Assembly (NCBI GenBank): GCA_002497985.1
Contig: DAFQ01000011.1
Coordinates: 1 to 6,382, forward strand
From: Euryarchaeota archaeon UBA4
GTDB lineage: Archaea > Thermoplasmatota > Poseidoniia > Poseidoniales > Thalassarchaeaceae
Length of the DNA: 6,382 nt
Direction: 5' to 3'
In this document: positions 1 to 5,050 of the stretch, one piece after another
How the letters are laid out: the number at the start of each line of letters is the position of its first letter
Numbering within the stretch: position 1 is the stretch's first letter
Position numbers and translations under genes: made by a program
The notes under the pieces: model-generated
The model's database searches: none
Told to the model about the DNA's origin: nothing
What the model saw: only the letters and a program-made list of their open reading frames with translations

Positions 1-40
1 TCGGGGAATAAGTGAATATATCGAGAGGTAGTGCAAGCAT

Positions 41-832
41 GTGGGAGATGGAATTGGGCCTCTGACTAGGGCGTTTGTGAATTTCTCCAACAGTAAGCCG
101 GTGTTTCCCATTTCACCGCCTGTTGATTACTCATCGGAGGGGCTCAGTGAGAATAAAATTGCATCTTGGGCAATTGTATTATTCTCGGTATTAGCATACA
201 TGGGTGCGACTTTTGTTGGATTATTACTGACTATGGTCCCATTACTGATTATTGGAGTCGGAGAGGGTGCCGCCCTCTCAATCGGCTTCCTCCTGACACA
301 GATCGTTGTCATCCCTATGATACTACTTTTCATCTACCTGGACGGAAGTATCGCCCGAACTAGGGATATGATGAGATTCGGCCCTCCGAAAAGAGCAGCA
401 ATAATGGTTCTCGGAATTCCCATAATAGCCCTAATTGTTGACAATATATTGGTATTTATTTATGCAATTATATTTGTATTATTTTTTGGAGAACCGGGGA
501 CGAATACTGACATAGGAACGACTTGGGAGTCGTCAAACCTAGCGATATTGCTAGCTTTCATTAGCATATGCATAATGACGCCCATCTCCGAAGAGCTTTT
601 TTTCAGAGGTTACCTTTTGGATTCGATTAGCAGGATGCATGGGCAATGGCCTGCAATTCTAATCAGTGCCGTGATTTTTGGGCTCGTCCATCTTGACCCC
701 TTCACAATAGGCATGGCGACAATTGGGGGCGTTATCTATGGCTGGATCAGAATTAGGACTGGTAGCCTATTGCCGGGAATAGCCGCTCATGCCATGTGGA
801 ACACGATGGCACTGGTTGTGACCTACCTTTAG
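41..832 (+). CDS. CPBP (Abi/CAAX-like) family intramembrane metalloprotease
   Basis: 263-residue polytopic membrane protein with the three motifs of the CPBP glutamic-type intramembrane protease family (Rce1/Abi relatives). These are EELFFR (E184, E185, R189), FGLVH (F213, H217) and HAMWN (H250, N254), which form the proposed active site within the membrane. About six to seven hydrophobic segments are visible, near residues 41-75, 80-100, 119-149, 167-182, 203-216, 221-236 and 245-262. The short N-terminus is soluble. Family members cleave membrane-bound substrates or prenylated peptides, and many prokaryotic ones have no known substrate, so none can be named. The start is GTG: an in-frame TAG lies just upstream at 29-31, and GAGAGGT at 24-30 could serve as a Shine-Dalgarno about ten bases before it. 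No other in-frame ATG precedes the first helix. The gene is AT-richer than its neighbours (13 of 60 G+C at 421-480). It stands alone and converges on the next gene. Family call is firm; biological role unknown. Confidence 0.9.
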   Translation: MGDGIGPLTRAFVNFSNSKPVFPISPPVDYSSEGLSENKIASWAIVLFSVLAYMGATFVGLLLTMVPLLIIGVGEGAALSIGFLLTQIVVIPMILLFIYLDGSIARTRDMMRFGPPKRAAIMVLGIPIIALIVDNILVFIYAIIFVLFFGEPGTNTDIGTTWESSNLAILLAFISICIMTPISEELFFRGYLLDSISRMHGQWPAILISAVIFGLVHLDPFTIGMATIGGVIYGWIRIRTGSLLPGIAAHAMWNTMALVVTYL

Positions 833-858
833 TGCCGCTCAGATCGCCCATCACTCGT

Positions 859-902
859 GATGCCCGAGGCATCCGGTGCGGTTCCTCATCACTGCGACAG
901 TG
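859..902. repeat. Two consecutive short hairpins with identical CGA loops
   Basis: The 104-bp gap between two convergent genes holds two perfect inverted repeats. GATGCC-CGA-GGCATC lies at 859-873 and CACTG-CGA-CAGTG at 890-902; the latter can be extended by AT/AT with one bulged C. Both have the same three-base loop. Their position between two convergent stop codons (832 and 937) suggests a role in 3'-end formation or RNA stabilisation for either transcript. There is no T-tract of the kind that archaeal termination normally uses, so a terminator call would be inference. The rest of the gap shows nothing recognisable except a run of seven G at 907-913. Confidence 0.35.
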
Positions 903-936
903 CATCGGGGGGGTTGTTGCGTATTGTCTTGACGAA

Positions 937-1125
937 TCAGAGAACGGCGCCACAGAGGCCGCAGAAGAGTTCGTTCCTCGTTCCGTCCCTCTGCATGCTC
1001 CATTCCCCACAAGCTGGACAGGGAGGGAGCCCCTTCTCGCTCGGTTTGACCTTAGTGGAACGGAATATTCGCTTGTATCTCTCAGGCCTCCACCAACCCT
1101 TCCTGGGCCTTCTTATCTTAGGCAT
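937..1125 (-). CDS. Small zinc-ribbon protein, function unknown
   Basis: 62-residue protein with two CxxC knuckles, C36-P-A-C39 and C55-G-L-C58, separated by 15 residues. This is the classic four-cysteine zinc-ribbon pattern, with a glycine after each second cysteine (CPACG, CGLCG). The N-terminal 30 residues are strongly basic and aromatic (many R and K, W11, W12, Y17), which would suit contact with nucleic acid or ribosome. The length and composition resemble the many orphan zinc-ribbon proteins of archaea, but I do not recognise a specific family. The ATG has no Shine-Dalgarno. A weak AT-rich stretch around 1153-1161 lies at a promoter-like distance, so a leaderless or near-leaderless transcript is possible. 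It converges with the protease gene and diverges from the oxidase gene. Overlapping plus-strand reading frames in this stretch lack any recognisable motif, so I favour this strand. Confidence 0.65.
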   Translation of the reverse strand: MPKIRRPRKGWWRPERYKRIFRSTKVKPSEKGLPPCPACGEWSMQRDGTRNELFCGLCGAVL

Positions 1126-1132
1126 GTCAACG

Positions 1133-1146
1133 CCAAGTCGACTGGG
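1133..1146. promoter_or_regulatory. Near-perfect 14-bp palindrome in divergent intergenic gap (candidate operator)
   Basis: CCAAGTCGACTGGG is a dyad of 14 bp with one mismatched pair, centred on GTCGAC. It lies 8 bp upstream of the zinc-ribbon ATG, in the 80-bp gap between that gene and the divergent oxidase gene. The position would suit a protein-binding site affecting the zinc-ribbon promoter. No regulator is known, and a short dyad like this can occur by chance. Weak AT-rich promoter candidates on either side are 1153-1161 (minus strand) and 1175-1182 (plus strand, AATAAT). Confidence 0.25.
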
Positions 1147-1205
1147 TGCTGGCTAAAGATAGTTGCCTACCGACGGAATAATCTGCTGCACCCACATGAG
1201 GGCAC

Positions 1206-2141
1206 ATGGATGTGAAGGTCATTGGTGCCGGAGTCTCCGGCTTGAGCACGGGGATTAGACTACTTGAGGCCGGATTCAATGTGACCATAATCACGGACAA
1301 GCTCAGTCCCGAGACGGTTTCTGATACTGCTGCAGCATGGTGGTATCCCTTCCTTGCAGAGCCATTGGAAAAGACAAATCGCTGGTCGTCTGAGACATTC
1401 GACGAACTAATCAGGCTGATGTCAGAGGAAGGTGTGGAATGCATCACCATGAGGCTTGGGAGAGAGTACCTAGTCAGGGAATGTGAATCCCCTGGATGGA
1501 GTAATGACATTCACCATTTCAGAATCCTTGATGAATCTGAGATAGCTGAAGGATATTCATTCGGATGGGAAATAGAGGCCCCAGTAATTGAGATGCACCT
1601 GTACATGCCATGGCTGAAATCTAGGTTTGAAGACCTAGGGGGGGCCATAGAAATCCGAGAAGTGATCGAGATTGGGGACATAGAAGGGAAAGTCGTAGTA
1701 AACTGTACAGGAATAGGGTCCAGGGAATTATGCGACGATGATTCTGTAATCCCAGTTAGAGGACAGATCATCTACATCGAACAAGACCCAGGTTTCGGAA
1801 GGTTCGACCAGCAGCCAGAAACCCTCACTTACACCATACCAAGAAGGGACGTGACGGTCCTAGGCGGAACCGCCCAGAAGGGGGACTGGGAGTTGGAAGT
1901 CAGGGATGAGGACACCGAGTACATCCTCGGCAAATGCGAGGCCCTGTGGCCTGAACTGGACAGGGACAAGATAGTCGGGGTAGGGGTTGGACTCAGGCCA
2001 TCCCGCTACGAGGTCCGCTTGGAATCGGAGGAGATCGGGGGCAAGTTGGTCATTCACAACTATGGCCATGGCGGAGCTGGGGTGACCCTCTCCTGGGGGT
2101 GCGCGGACGAGGTGGTCAGTATGCTGAAATCAGTATGCTGA
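1206..2141 (+). CDS. dao: D-amino-acid oxidase family FAD flavoenzyme
   Basis: 311 residues, close to the family's usual 320-350. Such enzymes oxidise a D-amino acid to the imino acid, giving a 2-oxo acid, ammonium and H2O2. Visible landmarks in order are the N-terminal FAD dinucleotide-binding GxGxxG (G7, G9, G12); AAAWWYPF at 42-49, like the flavin-contacting segment of bacterial members; VNCTG at 165-169; PVRGQ at 183-187; Y209 followed by the LGGTAQKGDW block (219-228); GLRPSR with R264, aligned to the substrate-carboxylate arginine; and HNYGHGGAG at 284-292 near the C-terminus. The equivalents of the two extra arginines that bind the substrate side chain in mammalian D-aspartate oxidase appear to be Q202 and A223, so neutral D-amino acids are the likelier substrates. 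There is no peroxisomal tail or signal peptide, so it is cytosolic. The ATG has TGAGGG a few bases upstream. The gene overlaps glutamine synthetase tail to tail by 12 bp. The family call is strong; substrate is inferred. Confidence 0.9.
   Translation: MDVKVIGAGVSGLSTGIRLLEAGFNVTIITDKLSPETVSDTAAAWWYPFLAEPLEKTNRWSSETFDELIRLMSEEGVECITMRLGREYLVRECESPGWSNDIHHFRILDESEIAEGYSFGWEIEAPVIEMHLYMPWLKSRFEDLGGAIEIREVIEIGDIEGKVVVNCTGIGSRELCDDDSVIPVRGQIIYIEQDPGFGRFDQQPETLTYTIPRRDVTVLGGTAQKGDWELEVRDEDTEYILGKCEALWPELDRDKIVGVGVGLRPSRYEVRLESEEIGGKLVIHNYGHGGAGVTLSWGCADEVVSMLKSVC
2116..2141. repeat. 14-bp-period tandem duplication at a convergent gene overlap
   Basis: TCAGTATGCTGA occurs at 2116-2127 and again at 2130-2141, separated by AA, giving a perfect 14-bp-period direct repeat. 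The second copy coincides exactly with the 12 bp shared by the ends of the oxidase gene (TGA at 2139-2141) and the glutamine synthetase gene (TGA on the minus strand, from TCA at 2130-2132). Because 14 is not a multiple of three, the duplication changes the oxidase reading frame and supplies its present stop. The glutamine synthetase end would be the same with one copy or two. Confidence 0.9.
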
Positions 2142-3137
2142 CTTGGTGGTGCTGATCACGACCGCACCAATCTTGTACGGGTCACCGTTTGACGAGGGCC
2201 TCCTGTCCTCGAGCCTCCCCTTCCAGCCATCCTCGATAGTCCCTATAGGAATCCTGATCGATGCGCCCCTGTCGGAGACTCCGTATGAGAACTCGTGTAT
2301 CGACTGGGTCTCGTGGAGGCCGGTTAGCCTCTGCTCGTTGTGAGCGCCATAGACGTCCATGTGCTTCTTGATGTTCTTTCCGAAAGCCTCGCAGATCTCA
2401 CTCAGCAGCTTCTCTCCGCCGACATCACGCATCTTGCCATCGCTGAAGTTGACGTGCATCCCTGAGCCGTTCCAGTCCGTAGCGCCCAGTGGCTTGGGGT
2501 GCCACTCTATCGCAAGTCCGTACTTCTCCGCATTCCTCTCGGCCAGATAGCGCGAGACCCAAATCTGGTCTCCTGCATCCTTGGCGCCCTTCGCGAAAAT
2601 CTGGTACTCCCACTGGCCCACAGCCACCTCTGCATTGATGCCTTCCACATTGAGGCCTGCCTCGAGGCACATATCCAAGTGGGCCTCGATGATGTCCCTG
2701 CCGAACGTGTTCATCGCGCCCACCGAGCAGTAGAACTGCCCCTGGGGAGTCTGGTCCCGTGGGAATCCGTATGGGAGGTCTGACTCGGGGTCCCACAGGA
2801 AGTACTCCTGCTCGTATCCGAACCAGAAGTCATCGTCGTCCCCTTCGATGGTAGCCCTTCCGTTTGATGCGTGAGGGGTTCCATCCGCATTCAGAACCTC
2901 GCACATTACCAGATACCCGTTAATTCGGTCTGGGTCGGGGTAGATTGCGACTGGCTTGAGGAGGCAGTCGGAGTCGCCCCCCTCTGCCTGCAGTGTGGAG
3001 GACCCGTCGAAGGACCACATCGGGCACTCGGCCACCGTCCCTCCGAAGTCGGATCTAATCATCGTCTTGCTTCTCATGCTCTGTGTCGGTTCGAATCCAT
3101 CCAGCCAGATGTATTCCAGTTTAGACTTGGTCGTCAT
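2130..3137 (-). CDS. glnA: Type II glutamine synthetase (GSII)
   Basis: 335 residues, the length of the eukaryote-type GSII family (about 340-370) and much shorter than GSI (about 440-470). It ligates ammonium to glutamate using ATP, the main step of ammonium assimilation, in the cytosol. The beta-grasp signature is WSFDGSST (41-48). The metal and substrate-binding segments follow in order: FGYEQEYFL (106-114, E109 and E111), NAEVAVGQWEYQ (168-179), KPLGATDWNGSGMHVN (215-230, with H228), YGAHNEQRLTGLHE (263-276) and DRRPSSNGDPY (311-321). All expected acidic and basic residues seem to be present, so it should be active. No adenylylation-type C-terminal site of GSI is expected in this family. 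The ATG is supported by a TATA-like box about 28 bp upstream. The gene is monocistronic, diverges from the MFS exporter across 250 bp and overlaps the oxidase gene at its end. GSII is unusual in archaea, where GSI is the rule. It is found mainly in eukaryotes and some bacteria, so ancient lateral transfer is likely. Confidence 0.95.
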   Translation of the reverse strand: MTTKSKLEYIWLDGFEPTQSMRSKTMIRSDFGGTVAECPMWSFDGSSTLQAEGGDSDCLLKPVAIYPDPDRINGYLVMCEVLNADGTPHASNGRATIEGDDDDFWFGYEQEYFLWDPESDLPYGFPRDQTPQGQFYCSVGAMNTFGRDIIEAHLDMCLEAGLNVEGINAEVAVGQWEYQIFAKGAKDAGDQIWVSRYLAERNAEKYGLAIEWHPKPLGATDWNGSGMHVNFSDGKMRDVGGEKLLSEICEAFGKNIKKHMDVYGAHNEQRLTGLHETQSIHEFSYGVSDRGASIRIPIGTIEDGWKGRLEDRRPSSNGDPYKIGAVVISTTKSAY

Positions 3138-3160
3138 AAGGGCAGTCCAATATCGCGCGG

Positions 3161-3170
3161 TTTATTATAT
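3161..3170 (-). promoter_or_regulatory. TATA-like box of the glutamine synthetase gene
   Basis: On the minus strand this reads ATATAATAAA, centred about 28 bp upstream of the glutamine synthetase ATG (A at 3137). In archaea the TATA box is centred about 26-27 bp before the transcription start, which would put the start within a few bases of the ATG. No Shine-Dalgarno sequence precedes the ATG (CTGCCCTT lies directly before it), which agrees with a leaderless or near-leaderless mRNA. A bacterial sigma-70 reading is less attractive because the spacing to the ATG would leave almost no leader. Confidence 0.5.
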
Positions 3171-3186
3171 GAATGTATGAGCAGTC

Positions 3187-3254
3187 AATACGTATTATTC
3201 TAATAGTAATTACACTATTCTCAGAAAATACTGAACAAATGAGTAATTATTACT
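3187..3254. promoter_or_regulatory. Cluster of AT-rich palindromes upstream of glutamine synthetase (candidate operators)
   Basis: Within 68 bp there are three perfect dyads. AATACGTATT lies at 3187-3196. AATAGT-AATTAC-ACTATT lies at 3202-3219 and contains a nested GTAATTAC palindrome at 3206-3213. AGTAATTATTACT lies at 3242-3254. The octamer AGTAATTA occurs in the latter two dyads (3205-3212 and 3242-3249), 37 bp apart. All lie upstream of the glutamine synthetase TATA-like box and in the region shared with the divergent exporter. That is the expected place for nitrogen-responsive or other regulators, but no known operator consensus is recognised. AT-rich DNA makes chance palindromes more likely. 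Confidence 0.35.
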
Positions 3255-3329
3255 GAATTTCCTAATACAAACTAATCACAGATTTGACAATATTTCTGAC
3301 TGGGGCTCAAATGTTCAATTTGCAAAAGT

Positions 3330-3379
3330 GGGACGAGTCCCGATATTGCCAAGGCAGGTTGATAGCCGGGGGGCGCCGG
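3330..3379. repeat. Three compact inverted repeats just upstream of the exporter gene
   Basis: GGGAC-GA-GTCCC lies at 3330-3341, TGCC-AA-GGCA at 3347-3356, and a G+C-rich segment at 3366-3379 is bounded by CCGG on both sides with an internal GGCGCC. They lie 9 to 58 bp before the exporter ATG. There is no TATA-like element at leaderless distance from that ATG; the closest AT-rich candidate is near 3290-3298. The exporter mRNA may therefore have a leader of about 60-70 bases that contains these structures. They could be operators or RNA hairpins. The sequence alone does not decide. Confidence 0.3.
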
Positions 3380-3387
3380 ATTGATGC

Positions 3388-4635
3388 ATGGGCATGAGAG
3401 AAGTCTGGGATCAGCGTGATTTCAGGCGTTTCATAATCGGCAACGGCATCAACATGCTCGGGGGCTCGATTTTCATAATCGGCATGGGTTGGACCGTGGC
3501 GCAGAGCGGGGGTCCCAAGGCGTACGGCCTGATTTTCACCGCATATTTTCTCGGGCACCTTCCCCTTCTCCTGTATGGGGGGGCTGTGGTAGACAGGATC
3601 CCTCGCAGAACCGTCGCCCTTGTGGCAGACCTATGCCAGTTCGTCCTCGTTACGATTGCAATAGTCGGTCTGGTGGCAGGGTTGAACGAGTTCGCCACAC
3701 TCCTGGTAATCACTTTCCTCACAGGGGGAGCGGGTGCTTTCTCCATACCAGCGGTAGGGGCTCTTGTTCCGGACCTTGTGGCTGAAGAAGACCTGCCACA
3801 GGCCAACGCCATGAGGGGGATGGCGATGACTGCGGCTTGGATGCTGGGGCCTTTGATAGGCGGCGTCATAGTTGGGAGTTGGGGCATCGAGCTGTGCCTG
3901 TTAGTCGATGCTCTGACCTTCCTAGTCAGTGCTGCGATACTCTGGACCCTGCCTGAGATCCCCGTGGACAGGGATGACGATGATTCGAGCCTGAGGGAGG
4001 AGGTCACAGAGGCATGGGCATTCGTGAAAACGCAGCCATGGCTTTTCGCGGGGATAGTGATGTTCATGATTTGGCACATAGGCGACTCGGCGATTGAGAT
4101 AGGCATCCCGTTCATCATCGAGAACAAAGGTCTGGGTGCGGCTGAGTTCGGGTTCTTCGGCGCATTGGGGGCCGCGGGAGCGATGGCTGGCTCGGCCATA
4201 GGGGGGATATGGCCGATTCCGAAGGAACACCGTGGGATGGTCTTCTACGTCTTCATCGGAGGGATAGCTTGGTGCATGCTCATGTGGGCCATGCCGATCC
4301 CATTCTGGGCGATACTCGTATTCGTCTTCCTGGAGGGGATTCTGGGTGGGACGCTTGGCGTCATCTGGAGGACCACGATGTCAGACAGCGTCGATCAGCA
4401 CCTGAGGGGCAGGGTGAACTCGCTCGATGCAATCGGCTCTCTGATATTCATCCCTCTCTCTCCGCTCCTAGGGGGGTGGATGATTGAGGCGACCAACGTC
4501 CTAACCACTTACTCCCTGGCTGTCGGATTCATGATCCTGACAACGACCTCCGGATTGATCGTGCCTTCCTTCAGGAGGTTCGAGAGGACTGACAGCGAGC
4601 TTTTCCCAATCTCGCCTGCTACTCAAGATTCGTGA
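3388..4635 (+). CDS. MFS transporter, DHA3-type (MFS_3/EntS-like) exporter
   Basis: 415-residue polytopic membrane protein, the normal size for a 12-helix major facilitator. Hydrophobic segments run throughout, with a charged central loop near residues 191-206 (PVDRDDDDSS) dividing the two six-helix halves. The loop after helix 2 carries the family motif A, here GGAVVDRIPRRTV (64-76, with D69, R70, R73, R74). RGRVNSL at 340-346 is typical of the DHA3 branch that includes the enterobactin exporter EntS and macrolide efflux proteins. These proteins use the proton gradient to expel small molecules; the substrate here is not predictable. Two in-frame ATGs (3388 and 3394) are possible starts, and an in-frame TGA at 3382-3384 rules out a longer protein. 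The gene is alone on its strand, diverges from glutamine synthetase, and its last 17 bp overlap the end of the opposite-strand membrane-protein gene. Family call is good; subfamily is by motif only. Confidence 0.88.
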   Translation: MGMREVWDQRDFRRFIIGNGINMLGGSIFIIGMGWTVAQSGGPKAYGLIFTAYFLGHLPLLLYGGAVVDRIPRRTVALVADLCQFVLVTIAIVGLVAGLNEFATLLVITFLTGGAGAFSIPAVGALVPDLVAEEDLPQANAMRGMAMTAAWMLGPLIGGVIVGSWGIELCLLVDALTFLVSAAILWTLPEIPVDRDDDDSSLREEVTEAWAFVKTQPWLFAGIVMFMIWHIGDSAIEIGIPFIIENKGLGAAEFGFFGALGAAGAMAGSAIGGIWPIPKEHRGMVFYVFIGGIAWCMLMWAMPIPFWAILVFVFLEGILGGTLGVIWRTTMSDSVDQHLRGRVNSLDAIGSLIFIPLSPLLGGWMIEATNVLTTYSLAVGFMILTTTSGLIVPSFRRFERTDSELFPISPATQDS

Positions 4636-5050
4636 TATCAACAGAGAAGAACCTGTCATAGAGTGACATCTGCAGTTTGACTGCTAATGCGAGAACGAGG
4701 AAGAATACCGCCCATGCTGACGCCGTCCTACCTAGGTACACGATGATCTCCGTGAGGATGAGGCCATCGAAGAGCATGCACGCAGAGACGTAAACCACCC
4801 TGCCGATGGTGATCGCCAGGCTCTCTCCCTCTTGGGCCAGAATCTTCTGGGCCCTGTCATGCCTCCTCTGGTCGGCAGCCGCCTTGATCCTCTCGAGGGC
4901 ACGCTGCCTCTGCTCCCCACGGGAAAGGAACGCCTCGTTCTCTGTGAAATCATGAGCTTCGCCCTCCGAAGCACTAGGTGCCATGATCGTCTGATGCGGT
5001 TTCATTACATCAGACCTACGTTGGCCCGAGGCAATGGGGGGCTCTCTCAA
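4619..5050 (-). CDS. Small two-helix membrane protein, last gene of the opp operon
   Basis: Up to 143 residues, unrecognised. The N-terminal third is polar and probably disordered. Next comes a charged, R/A/E/Q-rich stretch (about residues 44-76) likely to form an amphipathic helix or coiled coil. Two hydrophobic segments follow, at about 78-107 and 110-128, and then a short polar tail. It is the third gene of the minus-strand run after the OppD- and OppF-like genes, and it may be translationally coupled. A TTG start at 5048-5050 would overlap the OppF stop as TTGA, the same AATTGA junction that joins oppD to oppF. There is no Shine-Dalgarno before that TTG, so ATG at 5003-5005 (128 residues) or at 4982-4984 (121 residues) are real alternatives. 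The final 17 bp overlap the exporter gene. It could be an accessory subunit of the transporter or an unrelated passenger. It is not an Opp permease, which would be about 300 residues with five or six helices. Confidence 0.65.
   Translation of the reverse strand: MREPPIASGQRRSDVMKPHQTIMAPSASEGEAHDFTENEAFLSRGEQRQRALERIKAAADQRRHDRAQKILAQEGESLAITIGRVVYVSACMLFDGLILTEIIVYLGRTASAWAVFFLVLALAVKLQMSLYDRFFSVDITNLE

Noticed and set aside
1..40. Possible end of an upstream gene (TGA at 13-15) and an AATATAT promoter element at 14-20
   Set aside because: Only a few codons are visible, and a TGA by chance is common. The TATA-like element would put the start of transcription past the GTG codon, so neither can be supported.
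41..832. Protease as part of a bacteriocin-immunity or abortive-infection (Abi) defence system
   Set aside because: The CPBP motifs are shared by many unrelated functions, and no bacteriocin, toxin or defence gene lies next to it.
796..1215. 139-codon plus-strand open frame across the protease end and zinc-ribbon region
   Set aside because: It overlaps the protease end and runs antisense to the zinc-ribbon frame. It has low-complexity, motif-free translation and no plausible start signal. The CxxC pattern on the minus strand is the more protein-like reading.
2425..2796. 123-codon second minus-strand frame inside glutamine synthetase
   Set aside because: It is frame-shifted relative to GSII, with a G/R/P-rich translation typical of out-of-frame G+C-rich coding DNA.
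3138..3387. Non-coding RNA, origin of replication or riboswitch in the AT-rich gap
   Set aside because: The palindromes are short and AT-rich. There are no iterated origin-type repeats, no conserved RNA core that I recognise and no promoter/terminator pair. A divergent control region explains it better.
3411..4199. 262-codon minus-strand open frame inside the exporter gene
   Set aside because: It is a shadow of the MFS coding frame, rich in P/R/S/T with no domain. The plus-strand frame has clear MFS motifs.
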